The notes beneath the pieces were generated by a model that saw nothing but the letters and a program-made list of their open reading frames with translations, made no database searches and was not told where the DNA came from. From contig NZ_BMOS01000004.1 of assembly GCF_014647195.1 (NCBI RefSeq), positions 58,012 to 122,011 on the forward strand: DNA of 64,000 nt. Reading direction: 5' to 3'. Shown here one piece after another: positions 56,356 to 64,000 of this stretch. The stretch comes from Oceanobacillus indicireducens. Its GTDB lineage: Bacteria; Bacillota; Bacilli; Bacillales; Amphibacillaceae. The first letter of the stretch is position 1, and the number at the start of each line of letters is the position of its first letter. The translations under genes and the position numbers were made by a program.

Positions 56356-56360
56356 GCAAA

Positions 56361-56400
56361 ATCCCACTCATCACATTTACATGTTGAGTGGGATTTTAAG
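56361..56400 (-). terminator. Terminator of the small gene at 56408
   Basis: Perfect 13-bp stem AAAATCCCACTCA / TGAGTGGGATTTT. It lies directly beyond the stop codon on the minus strand. Confidence 0.8.
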
Positions 56401-56407
56401 AGTGGGC

Positions 56408-56644
56408 TCACTCTCCATTAATAATCTTCCTATACTCTTCTTCCGACATATTCAAAGCTTCTGCAGAATACTTTGTCCCTTTTTCCTCATATACTTTTCT
56501 AAAAGATTCATCCAGCTCTTCTGCAGTAATAACGCCTTTTTCGATTAATAGATTTGCAAGTGCTTCTGTTGCCACACGCTCTTTAACAATTTGCCCAAAA
56601 ATCCTGCCCATCGTAGCATTTAACTCGGTTTTGTCTTCATACAT
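56408..56644 (-). CDS. Small conserved-looking hypothetical protein
   Basis: 78 residues from the ATG at 56644 with AGGAGGAATTAAG upstream; a longer frame upstream is not supported. It is acidic and helical (KTELNATMGRIFGQIVKERV, IEKGVITAEELDESFRKVYE), with no membrane segment or cysteine. ITAEEL resembles helix caps in small regulators. I do not recognise a family. A perfect terminator follows, so it is a real single gene; it is not part of motAB. Confidence 0.7.
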   Translation of the reverse strand: MYEDKTELNATMGRIFGQIVKERVATEALANLLIEKGVITAEELDESFRKVYEEKGTKYSAEALNMSEEEYRKIINGE

Positions 56645-56843
56645 CTTAATTCCTCCTACCAAAAAATGAAACCGCATTTAGTGGGGTATTACAGAACGTA
56701 ATGCCTGATAATATACGACAAAAGAGATTAGAAGAAGTTATCTTGCATGCTACTATTTTTCGTCCTTTTAGTCAAAGTGCCGATTCAACTATAGGGAGTC
56801 AGTCCACCAACAAATAAATCTCACTTGCTTTCTCCAATCGATT

Positions 56844-57650
56844 TTAAACTCCATTTCCGTGAATTTGCTTAGTTTCTTCAACATCTATTTCGTAGTTAGG
56901 CAAAATAAGAACCTCTACTCGTCTATTTTTCTCCCGGTTCTCTTCACTCGTGTTCGGCATAATTGGATGGTACTCACCAAATCCCTTCGCACTAAAGCGA
57001 GCTGGATCATGTCCTCCATTTTCCAAAATTAATCCCATGAAGTTAACGGCTCTTATTACACTTAATTCCCAATTCGAAGGGAATTCTTCGTTGTGAATCG
57101 GCCGGTCGTCTGCATGTCCGCTTATCTCAATATGATGAGGCGGATCGGTGTTTAACAACCTTGAGATTTCGGTTATGATTTCCCTGCCGCCCTCATTAAC
57201 TTCAGCGCTCCCCATATCAAACGTGACATCATTTAAAATCGTGACCATTAATCCTTCATTGCTTAATTCTGTTGATAGTGCATCAGTTAGTTCATTTGTT
57301 TCGATATAACCATTGATACTCGCTTGAAGTTTTTTAAGATTTTCTACTTCTCTCATACCTTCACTTAAGTCTTCTTCATTTGCCTCATTATCTTCTTTAC
57401 TTCGGTCTTCATCTATGGCAGTTTCTGAAGGATCCTCCGCTGGGCTTTGTTCCAGTATAATGGATCCACCGCCAGAGAATTCACTTTTAAAAACTTTGGA
57501 AAGCTGTTCATACTTTTGGGCGTCTATTTCGCCCATGGCAAATAATACAATAAATAATGCCACAAGCAATGTCAGCATATCAGAATAGGGAAGCAGCCAT
57601 GAATCATCTGATTGAGCTTCACTCTTTCTTCTGCGTCTCCGGCTACTCAT
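56844..57650 (-). CDS. motB: Flagellar motor stator protein MotB
   Basis: 268 residues. One membrane segment follows a basic start (SSRRRRRKSE): SWLLPYSDMLTLLVALFIVL with the ion-carrying Asp in YSDML. A plug/linker rich in acidic residues (about 85-115) leads to an OmpA-like peptidoglycan-binding domain: HIEISGHADDRPIHNEEFPS and NWELSVIRAVNFMG. It anchors the stator. The gene overlaps motA by eight bases. The Ala-Leu-Phe pattern after the Asp resembles the proton-type MotB more than MotS, but ion choice cannot be settled by eye. Confidence 0.92.
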   Translation of the reverse strand: MSSRRRRRKSEAQSDDSWLLPYSDMLTLLVALFIVLFAMGEIDAQKYEQLSKVFKSEFSGGGSIILEQSPAEDPSETAIDEDRSKEDNEANEEDLSEGMREVENLKKLQASINGYIETNELTDALSTELSNEGLMVTILNDVTFDMGSAEVNEGGREIITEISRLLNTDPPHHIEISGHADDRPIHNEEFPSNWELSVIRAVNFMGLILENGGHDPARFSAKGFGEYHPIMPNTSEENREKNRRVEVLILPNYEIDVEETKQIHGNGV

Positions 57651-58428
57651 CTTCTGTCACCTGCTTTATCTTAGCAATTTCTTTTGAAGTGAGGTACGAA
57701 CTCAGCTTATCCCTCATCGCCGCAGGAGAATCCCCATTCACGACGGAAAGAATCCCTTCCACAATAATTTCCTTTCGTTGAATCTCTTTTTTCGATTTCT
57801 GTCTTAATTTATTTGCAAACGGGTGCCATAGTACATAACCTGAAAAAATCCCTAATAAAGTTGCAACAAAAGCCGCTGCTATCGCTTCCCCCAAGATTTC
57901 CATATCATCCATACTACCAAGTGCGGCAATTAATCCAATAACAGCACCTAACACTCCCAGCGTGGGCGCATACGTACCAGCTTGCGTAAAAACTGCTGCA
58001 CCTTCTTCATGTCTCGTTTCCATTGCATAAATTTTCTCGAGCATGACTTCACGGATGAACTCCGGTGAATGACCATCAACGGTCAATTGTAGTCCGGAAG
58101 AAATAAAGTCATCATCCCATGCTTCTATTTCAGTTTCTAAAGATAACAAACCTTCCCTACGAGCTTGATCGGACATCTTTGAAAACTTTTCAATAAGCAC
58201 TGGTATATCATCTTGTTCCTCTTCTTTAAGCAATATTTTAAAATAGGAAGGAATCTTTTTAATCGTGCTTACAGGAAATGCTATCAATACAGATGCAGCC
58301 GTTCCTACAAATATAATGAGAAGTGCTGCCGGATTAATTAAGGCTCCCGCACCAACACCTTTTAAAACCATCCCAACAGTAACCGCAATAATTCCTAAAA
58401 TAATACCAATAATTGATGTTTTATCCAT
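57643..58428 (-). CDS. motA: Flagellar motor stator protein MotA
   Basis: 261 residues with four membrane segments in two pairs. The signature FTQAGTYAPTLGVLGAVIGL and AFVATLLGIFSGYVLWHPFA match Bacillus MotA. The cytoplasmic loop (residues about 60-150) has the charged residues that contact FliG (ARREGLLSLETEIEAWDDDF). GGAGGTACAGAG precedes the ATG. MotA and MotB form the stator that turns ion flow into flagellar torque. Confidence 0.93.
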   Translation of the reverse strand: MDKTSIIGIILGIIAVTVGMVLKGVGAGALINPAALLIIFVGTAASVLIAFPVSTIKKIPSYFKILLKEEEQDDIPVLIEKFSKMSDQARREGLLSLETEIEAWDDDFISSGLQLTVDGHSPEFIREVMLEKIYAMETRHEEGAAVFTQAGTYAPTLGVLGAVIGLIAALGSMDDMEILGEAIAAAFVATLLGIFSGYVLWHPFANKLRQKSKKEIQRKEIIVEGILSVVNGDSPAAMRDKLSSYLTSKEIAKIKQVTEDE

Positions 58429-58761
58429 CTCTGTACCTCCATCAAATAACTCTATAATACTACATAACCTATATCGGTCTTTTGTACTGTTTTTGAAGGT
58501 AATATGGAAAAGAAGAAATAATTAGTTTATTAGGTAAACATTTTTACTAGTTAGTTTTATTATCTTATCTTTATGATTTGATTGAAACCGAGGTGGCTAT
58601 GGAGAAGATTAAAAACGCAATGTCTAGGAATTAATATTGGAGCTATGACGCGGAAGTTTTTGGAGACATCGAGGTTATGGAAGTTAATTGAAACATTAAG
58701 AACGTTTATTAAAAGACGTATGCATAGAAACTTGCCATACGCCTTCTTGAAAGGAAGAATT
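58429..58761. other. Region with a probable decayed fragment
   Basis: Plus-strand codons at about 58597-58700 read MEKIKNAMSRN, then YWSYDAEVFGDIEVMEVN after a stop, suggesting a gene fragment, but I cannot name it. No ribosome site. Otherwise nothing seen. Confidence 0.3.
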
Positions 58762-59709
58762 TTATTGAATCGTTTTTAAAACCTGTAATAAACACTCTTT
58801 ATACTTAGCTCGATCAACAGCTTCACAAACACGAACATTAGGTTGTTTCCCACTCCTATTATTAATATCAACCAAGCTGTAACCTCTTGTCAGTTCACCT
58901 TTCGTTTCAACAGCTACATAATACGTATTAGATGACGTCATGATTTCTTCATTTGCTGCAATCGCTACTAATATCGTATCCGGATGTGTTGTACCATTCA
59001 GACGATGAACGTTTGCATTGAAATCTTTCACTACTTTATTAATTTTAATAAAGAAATCGGACCCGGTTGTATTCAACTGTTCAATCTCTTTATGGTCATC
59101 ATTGTCCATTAGAGAATATTTTGTGCAAATATCCCAACCAACCATTGTAATCGGTATACCTGAATGTAAAACAATATTTGCAGCTTCAGGATCTACCCAG
59201 AAGTTATATTCAGCAGCAGCCGTAATATTGCCTAATGTGTTATTTGTTCCACCCATAATGTAAATATGTGGGATGTCCTTTATAATTGTAGGATCCTTTT
59301 TAATTGCCATCGCAATATTGGTTAGTGGTGCAATAGCTAATAGAGAGACTTCACCAGGCATTTCTTTTACTTTTTCAATGATAAAATCAACCGCATGTTT
59401 TTCCTCTGGTCGTTGCTTTGCTTTTTCAAAAAAGGCATCACCCATTCCATCCCTGCCATGGACATCTTCTACCGTACGATGTTCCTCTTCTCCTGTTGCG
59501 AGGATAGGGCCCTCGTATCCTTTATAGACAGGAACATAATAATCTTGATTGGAAACCTGAATAGAATATAAAGCATTCTCTACTTGTTGATCAAACGCAA
59601 CATTTCCACCTGTAATTGTTACACCTTCGACTTTAAAATAATGTAATGCTGTTAATAGAGCAATTGCATCATCACCAGCTGTATCTGTATCTATAATAAT
59701 TTTTCGCAT
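58762..59709 (-). CDS. Nucleoside hydrolase (IunH/RihA-like)
   Basis: 315 residues. The N-terminal calcium-binding motif is IIIDTDTAGDDAIALLTALH, followed by GNVAFDQQVENALYSI and IAPLTNIAMAIKKDP, IYIMGGTNNTLGNITAAAEY and NFWVDPEAANIVL, all as in inosine-uridine hydrolases. It splits ribonucleosides to base and ribose. Its start lies 10 bases after the next gene upstream, so the two hydrolases form an operon. The TDTAGDD Asp residues are intact. Confidence 0.93.
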   Translation of the reverse strand: MRKIIIDTDTAGDDAIALLTALHYFKVEGVTITGGNVAFDQQVENALYSIQVSNQDYYVPVYKGYEGPILATGEEEHRTVEDVHGRDGMGDAFFEKAKQRPEEKHAVDFIIEKVKEMPGEVSLLAIAPLTNIAMAIKKDPTIIKDIPHIYIMGGTNNTLGNITAAAEYNFWVDPEAANIVLHSGIPITMVGWDICTKYSLMDNDDHKEIEQLNTTGSDFFIKINKVVKDFNANVHRLNGTTHPDTILVAIAANEEIMTSSNTYYVAVETKGELTRGYSLVDINNRSGKQPNVRVCEAVDRAKYKECLLQVLKTIQ

Positions 59710-59719
59710 TCTTTACACC

Positions 59720-60661
59720 TCAATCTTGTTGTCTTGCTAGCTCTGTAATGTATTCAAAAAATGCATCGCGGTCTACTTCATAAACTAAATTGACCGGTCT
59801 TCCATTCTCTGAAATAACTGTTTTACCTTGACTCGCCCCTTCAGTATGAACAATACTCTTCACTACTTTTTGCTTGACTAGATCCGGTTTCCCAATGCTT
59901 GCTGCGGTTAGCACATCCCAGAGAAAATAAGTCGAGTTCGTCTGAAAATGTACAAGAGGAGGTACCATCGCATAACATTGTCCAAGAAAATCGATTCCGA
60001 TATTCGTTCGCTGCGCCGCCCAATAATTTCGAATATCTACTGTTAAAGGAACCATATTTGTACTTTCTAACGCGACTAGATCAATTTCAATTTTACTATC
60101 CCAAACAACTTTGACAGCATCCGGATCCCAAAAAGCATTCCACTCAGCTGAACCATCATGTTCCGGCTCTTCGACATTTCCTTTTTCTAAAAATGTACCA
60201 CCCATCCAAACTAATTTTTCAATATTGGATTCAATATCTGGCGCAACATATAATGCTCGAGCTAGATCTGTCAGTGGTCCAATAAACACCAATGTTACAG
60301 GTTCATCGCTTTCACGAATGTGTTTAATCAAATGTACATGCGCCTTAAGTTCTGAAACATTTGTGTTGATTCTTCCCGATTCATTCAAGATTGGTAACGC
60401 ATCGATAAAAAATGCGTGCATACGCCAATCTTTAGGAAAAGAATGTTTTCCACGAGAATTAGAGGCTGCTACATCTATCCCTTTATTATTCCCAAACCGA
60501 TCAATAATTTTTCGGCTAGCATATAATGCCGGCTCCAAATAACAGTCTGCCGGGATAACACCAACGCCTAATAAATCTACCTCTTCCATCTGGAGTAATA
60601 GAAATAAGGATACGAGGTCATCCACACCTCCATCGTGATTGAGGTATACTCTTTTTGTCAT
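59720..60661 (-). CDS. Nucleoside hydrolase, second copy in tandem
   Basis: 313 residues, clearly diverged from its neighbour. The calcium motif is RVYLNHDGGVDDLVSLFLLL, i.e. D-G-G-V-D-D in place of D-T-D-x-G-x-D-D: the first Asp is replaced by Asn (LNHDGG). Later motifs are FIGPLTDLARALY, WMGGTFLEKGNVEEPEHDGS and AEWNAFWDPDAVKVV. The altered first metal ligand suggests a different substrate or altered activity. AAGGAGTTAATCATA precedes the ATG. First gene of the pair. Confidence 0.88.
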   Translation of the reverse strand: MTKRVYLNHDGGVDDLVSLFLLLQMEEVDLLGVGVIPADCYLEPALYASRKIIDRFGNNKGIDVAASNSRGKHSFPKDWRMHAFFIDALPILNESGRINTNVSELKAHVHLIKHIRESDEPVTLVFIGPLTDLARALYVAPDIESNIEKLVWMGGTFLEKGNVEEPEHDGSAEWNAFWDPDAVKVVWDSKIEIDLVALESTNMVPLTVDIRNYWAAQRTNIGIDFLGQCYAMVPPLVHFQTNSTYFLWDVLTAASIGKPDLVKQKVVKSIVHTEGASQGKTVISENGRPVNLVYEVDRDAFFEYITELARQQD

Positions 60662-60845
60662 TATGATTAACTCCTTATCAGTTCATAATAATTCATTTAA
60701 TTGATTTCCTGGAGTAAGTTTATTTTTCGCACCTAAATCTACATTAATACAGTTATCATTATTCTCACTTAGCAGAATAATACCTACTCCGCTACTTACA
60801 TCGTCCTTACAAAATAATATAGGATGTGGTAAACTTCAACATCAA

Positions 60846-61949
60846 TTACCTCATCGGATCATACGGTCCTAAATCAATATCAATCTCTTCTCTCAGCGCC
60901 ATCTTTCCAGCCAATGCTCCCACATAGGGCCCCATCGTCAACCCAGAAGCCCCCAACCCTGTTGCAACAATGACATTTTCCAAATTGGGAACTTCGCCTA
61001 ATAAAGGTTTATTATCCGGACTCATTGGCCGAAACCCTATCCGGATGTCCTGCAATGTTTGACTTTGGAGACCTGGCGCGACTTTCAATCCTTCATTCAG
61101 TACTTCCTGAATCCCACCTGCCGTTATCCGATAATCATAACCACTTCCAGCTTCACGTGTCGCACCAAAAGCAATTCGATTATCATCAAAAGGAACAATA
61201 TAATGACTGCTATCTTGTGGAAGAATAACCGGCCAATTTGAAGTATCTTCATTCACAGCCAAATGGACAATTTGCCCGCGCTGGGGTTCCAATTTGATAG
61301 AAGTACCGACAGATTGCAACAAGTCATTTGTCCAAGCACCAGCTGCAATAATAACTTGATCAGCTGATAAATTTCCGCTGCTCGTTGAAACCGAAACCAG
61401 CTTGCCTTCTTTTTTCAGTGCAGCTTTTTCCTGTATAACTTTTCCATTACTTTTCTTTACGCCTTCTACTAAAGCGCTAGCGAGCAATCTTCCATCCAAG
61501 CGAGCGGCACCTGATAAATAGAGCGCATGCAATTTTTCATTTATTTGCGGGAAAAATTTATTGGCATGTCCAGCTTGTAATACGTCAATATTTCCAATTA
61601 TAGGAAATGCCTCTTTTTTCTTTTCTAATTGCTCCTTCAATTTACGAATGACCTCTATGTCTTCACTCGTTGCAATTGCACCTGTCTGCCGATAACCAGT
61701 GTTTGTCTCCCCCAGTTCTTTAAGAGATTCGATCAGCTCTGGATAATACTGGGCTCCCCTGCTTGCTATCCTGAACCAATCAGAATCATTATACCGTGAA
61801 ATCCATGGACAAATAATCCCTGCGCCAGCTAAAGTCGCCTTCCCTTCGAATTCCTCATCAATCAACGTGACATCAACATTTTCATTCTGCGATAAATAGT
61901 AAGCAGCACAAGCACCGACGACTCCCGCGCCAATAACAATGACTTTCAT
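60846..61949 (-). CDS. FAD-dependent oxidoreductase (DAO family)
   Basis: 367 residues. FAD motif VIVIGAGVVGACAAYYLSQN at the N-terminus, then TLAGAGIICPWISRYNDSDW, IIAAGAWTNDLLQSVGTSIK and the C-terminal IRIGFRPMSPDNKPLLGEVP, VIVATGLGASGLTMGPYVGA. This is the glycine oxidase/D-amino-acid dehydrogenase layout; the exact substrate cannot be told. CAAGGGGGAAAAAC precedes the ATG. Single gene; unlike the solA-like frame at 2.6 kb it is intact. Confidence 0.9.
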   Translation of the reverse strand: MKVIVIGAGVVGACAAYYLSQNENVDVTLIDEEFEGKATLAGAGIICPWISRYNDSDWFRIASRGAQYYPELIESLKELGETNTGYRQTGAIATSEDIEVIRKLKEQLEKKKEAFPIIGNIDVLQAGHANKFFPQINEKLHALYLSGAARLDGRLLASALVEGVKKSNGKVIQEKAALKKEGKLVSVSTSSGNLSADQVIIAAGAWTNDLLQSVGTSIKLEPQRGQIVHLAVNEDTSNWPVILPQDSSHYIVPFDDNRIAFGATREAGSGYDYRITAGGIQEVLNEGLKVAPGLQSQTLQDIRIGFRPMSPDNKPLLGEVPNLENVIVATGLGASGLTMGPYVGALAGKMALREEIDIDLGPYDPMR

Positions 61950-62091
61950 GTTTTTCCCCCTTGTATGATTTCCGTATTGTCAAAAGATCCTAGTTAAAAT
62001 GAATCTTTCATACTTTCTTCTATATATGGTTCGCTTCTCTTTGTCAATAGGATGTATTTTAACTGGAAAAAAGTTTTCACTGGATATAGAT

Positions 62092-62119
62092 AGGGAGAAG
62101 CGCGCTAACACTTCTCCCT
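62092..62119. terminator. Hairpin downstream of the lipase-like gene
   Basis: 9-bp perfect stem AGGGAGAAG / CTTCTCCCT. No T-run on either side, so a terminator role is weak. Confidence 0.4.
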
Positions 62120-62145
62120 GCAACCGCCTCTGTTAGGTACTCCTT

Positions 62146-63072
62146 TTATATCGTACCATTTATAAAATCAATAATCCCCTCCACTACTTCATCACGAATA
62201 TCTCTGTAATTATGAATTTCGTGTCGGTAACCGGAATACAACTTAGTTTTTACAAAGTTGCCCGTCTCTGCAAGCCAATTGGAGACTTGATACACGCCCT
62301 CCCCATATAAACCTACCGGATCAAAGTCACCTGCAATATTATAAACAGGAATAGAGGAAGGGACCTTCTCTGCCCATTCCGTACCAATAATTGTTTCCAT
62401 CATTTGAACAAAGAAATAGAGGGAGCGAATATTTGGTGTTGAAGTAAAATTGTTAAACGGATCATTCGCATGGTCTGTCACAACGTCAGGGTCGCCACTT
62501 ATCCAGTCATTTGGACTATTTGGGTTCTCTATCCGCTCTGTCATCCAGCCAAATAAGCTTTCAAGATAACTATCTTCGACAACTTCACCATCCCCCTCAT
62601 CGATACGCTTTTTCATTTCTTCAGATATCTCTTTTAAATTCGGGAAAACACCAGATGTTCCACATAAAATAAGTCCAGAGATTCCTTCCCCATATTTGGT
62701 TGCATATCCTCTTACAATCATGGAGCCCATACTATGTCCGAACATGAAATATGGAAGTCCGTCATACTCTTTCTGAACAATTTCTCGTAATTTGTGCTCA
62801 TCTTCTGCCATCGTCATGTAGCCCTTATCGCCCCAGTCATTCCAATTGCCTGAATCATACGCCGTTTTCCCGTGGCCAACATGATCATCTGCTGCAACTA
62901 TAAAACCCGCTTCATTAAGCACAAGAATCATATGTAAATACCTGCGCGAATGTTCACCAAAACCATGGACAATCTGGACAATTCCTCTCGGCTTACGAAT
63001 TGGCGTGTAAATCCATGCTTTTATAGTGTCCTTTTCATTAAATGATTTAAACTGGACTTCTTGTATCGCCAT
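62146..63072 (-). CDS. Alpha/beta hydrolase (lysophospholipase/monoacylglycerol lipase-like)
   Basis: 308 residues from the ATG at 63072 with AGGAGGG upstream; an extended frame to 63150 has no ribosome site. Motifs: RGIVQIVHGFGEHSRRYLHM (oxyanion), AADDHVGHGKTA and the nucleophile elbow MFGHSMGSMIVRGYATKYGE with Ser in GHSMG. The C-terminal catalytic region holds YNIAGDFDPVGLYGEG (Asp) and GYRHEIHNY (His). The N-terminus IYTPIRKPRGIVQIVH fits PldB/MGLL hydrolases. Confidence 0.9.
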   Translation of the reverse strand: MAIQEVQFKSFNEKDTIKAWIYTPIRKPRGIVQIVHGFGEHSRRYLHMILVLNEAGFIVAADDHVGHGKTAYDSGNWNDWGDKGYMTMAEDEHKLREIVQKEYDGLPYFMFGHSMGSMIVRGYATKYGEGISGLILCGTSGVFPNLKEISEEMKKRIDEGDGEVVEDSYLESLFGWMTERIENPNSPNDWISGDPDVVTDHANDPFNNFTSTPNIRSLYFFVQMMETIIGTEWAEKVPSSIPVYNIAGDFDPVGLYGEGVYQVSNWLAETGNFVKTKLYSGYRHEIHNYRDIRDEVVEGIIDFINGTI

Positions 63073-63089
63073 GATAGATACCCTCCTAT

Positions 63090-63530
63090 GATCAGAGTTT
63101 GATAGATAATGGTCTTTTCTAGATGTATCGGTTCTCTCTGAACCAATCATTTTACCGAAATGATATACTTATTTGGAATCGATGTCAAAGTAAACTCAAG
63201 AAGGAAGCTGTGAAAGTTCATCCAATCGTTTAGCCAGTCTTTCACCACTTATACCAGAATGATTTAATTTTTAATATAATCTTCACACAACTTCAAGTAA
63301 AGTTTACCTATATTACTTTGCATCATAATCTCCTTTCCATGTGAATTCCACTCTACCGTATTTCGTGCTTTTTAAATTTAAAAAAACAGCATAAATGCCC
63401 CCGACAAGCAATTATCCCCTTAAAGAAACATCACTATATTATCCATATTAGCCACTTTAGATTTTGATAACAAATAATTGAAAACCTTTAACAGGATAAA
63501 CCAAAATTTTTCGGAAATTCTATTCATAAG
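63090..63530. other. Gene-free region before the spore protein gene
   Basis: No convincing gene. The region must hold the SASP promoter, but I could not recognise a clear SigG pair. Confidence 0.4.
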
Positions 63531-63542
63531 GAGGTGTTTTAC

Positions 63543-63785
63543 GTGGCAAAGAAAAATCTCAGTCAGTTTAAAGGACGTGTAATGAAGGAAGCTGGATATG
63601 ACGTAGATCTTAATAATCCAGAATCGATAAAATACGAAGTTGCTGAAGAACAAGGCGTACCTTTACAAAAAGGAAATAACGGACATCTTACCTCTGAGCA
63701 AGCAGGAAAAGTTGGCGGACCAATCGGTGGCAATATGGTTAAAGAAATGGTTAAAATGGCAAAAGAGCAGATTGCAAACAAATAA
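63543..63785 (+). CDS. Alpha/beta-type small acid-soluble spore protein
   Basis: 80 residues from a GTG preceded by AAGGAGGTG. It matches alpha/beta SASP: IKYEVAEEQGVPL (with the protease-cleavage type E-x-A/E segment) and KVGGPIGGNMVKEMVKMAKE. These proteins coat spore DNA and protect it from UV and heat; germination protease degrades them. The N-terminal KNLSQFKGRVMKEAGYDVDL is longer than in the major SspA/B types, so it may be a minor paralogue. Confidence 0.88.
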   Translation: MAKKNLSQFKGRVMKEAGYDVDLNNPESIKYEVAEEQGVPLQKGNNGHLTSEQAGKVGGPIGGNMVKEMVKMAKEQIANK

Positions 63786-63794
63786 TTAAGACTC

Positions 63795-63838
63795 TCCTGC
63801 TGGTTTTAACACATGAACCAGCAGGATTAGCTTTTTTT
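63795..63838 (+). terminator. Terminator of the SASP gene
   Basis: 11-bp perfect stem TCCTGCTGGTT / AACCAGCAGGA followed by TTAGCTTTTTTT. Confidence 0.85.
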
Positions 63839-64000
63839 ATTGTCCTTGTTGATTCTTTTTCCGAACTTGTTCAGCGTTTGTATTGCTATAAATTTCAGTT
63901 CCATGGCCACCAGTAGTCCTTGCAATATACTCTTTTGCTTCGTTATATGACATACCAGAATTTTCATTTGCCCGTTTTACTTCTTCAATATTGGTACCGG
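63837..64000 (-). CDS. Gamma-type small acid-soluble spore protein, C-terminal fragment
   Basis: About 54 codons to the window edge. Two degenerate repeats are visible, TNIEEVKRANENSG and TNAEQVRKKNQQGQ, separated by MSYNEAKEYIARTTGGHGT. The T-N-x-x-x-V-(K/R)-x-x-N pattern is the repeat of gamma-type SASP (SspE-like), which stores amino acids in the spore. The N-terminus lies outside the window, so the call is moderate. Convergent with the alpha/beta SASP gene. Confidence 0.65.
   Translation of the reverse strand, partial: GTNIEEVKRANENSGMSYNEAKEYIARTTGGHGTEIYSNTNAEQVRKKNQQGQ

Noticed and set aside
58582-58779. 65-codon plus-strand frame between motA and the nucleoside hydrolase
   Set aside because: Odd composition, no ribosome site; another frame of the same bases reads more like a decayed fragment.

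Overview
The window looks like chromosomal DNA from a low-GC, spore-forming, moderately halophilic or alkaliphilic member of the Bacillaceae (Oceanobacillus/Virgibacillus-like). The evidence is AT-rich DNA with strong AGGAGG-type ribosome binding sites, small acid-soluble spore proteins at the right end, an ectoine operon (ectABC), a fused glycine-betaine-type ABC importer (OpuF type), MotAB and a SigB-type promoter. The genus is an inference; no rRNA or tRNA gene is present to anchor it.

Layout. 0-2.6 kb: tail of a sugar-ABC ATPase and a heparinase II/III-type lyase. 2.6-6.4 kb: a frameshifted solA-like oxidase, modB-modA without modC, and purU. 6.5-13.5 kb: a cupin plus TRAP transporter (dctPQM) facing an aminotransferase, a GntR regulator and a RocB-like M20 peptidase; matching GTATAC palindromes sit at both divergent promoters, so this is probably one uptake-and-catabolism regulon. 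13.7-28.8 kb: an accessory, defence-rich stretch with a helicase-primase of the TOTE type broken by one base, a YeiH transporter, an Rpn-type nuclease, decayed fragments, an SDR, and a complete four-gene Wadjet type II anti-plasmid system (jetABCD). A degenerate ~52-bp tandem repeat follows it.

29.3-36.8 kb: OsmC, a lactonase, a BrnQ remnant, a GGDEF protein, an acyl-CoA ligase, and a scar where pieces of three genes (GH4 glucosidase, LtnD-type dehydrogenase, DUF1537 kinase) are joined behind a still well-formed regulated promoter. 36.8-39.6 kb: SigB-type hsp20 and ectABC; ectA appears to start at ATT. 40.4-48.8 kb: ilvD and a GntR regulator, a pRiA4b ORF-3-like protein, a second acyl-CoA ligase, a Uma2 protein, an FMN reductase and an Nramp-like transporter. 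The last is the distal gene of a five-gene operon (to 51.9 kb: GntR, nitrilase-family amidase, DUF2848, NHL propeller, transporter) whose substrate is unknown to me and which may be an undescribed catabolic pathway. 52.2-54.7 kb: opuF-type osmoprotectant importer. 54.7-64 kb: a DJ-1/PfpI protein, a ribokinase cut by an IS3 fragment, motAB, two tandem nucleoside hydrolases, a DAO oxidase, a lysophospholipase-like hydrolase and two spore protein genes.

Together the window mixes stress-protection genes, small catabolic operons with local GntR control, one complete defence island, and an unusual number of decayed or truncated genes. Two of the breaks are single-base changes in homopolymer runs and could be sequencing errors. 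All assignments come from reading the sequence; no database search was run.
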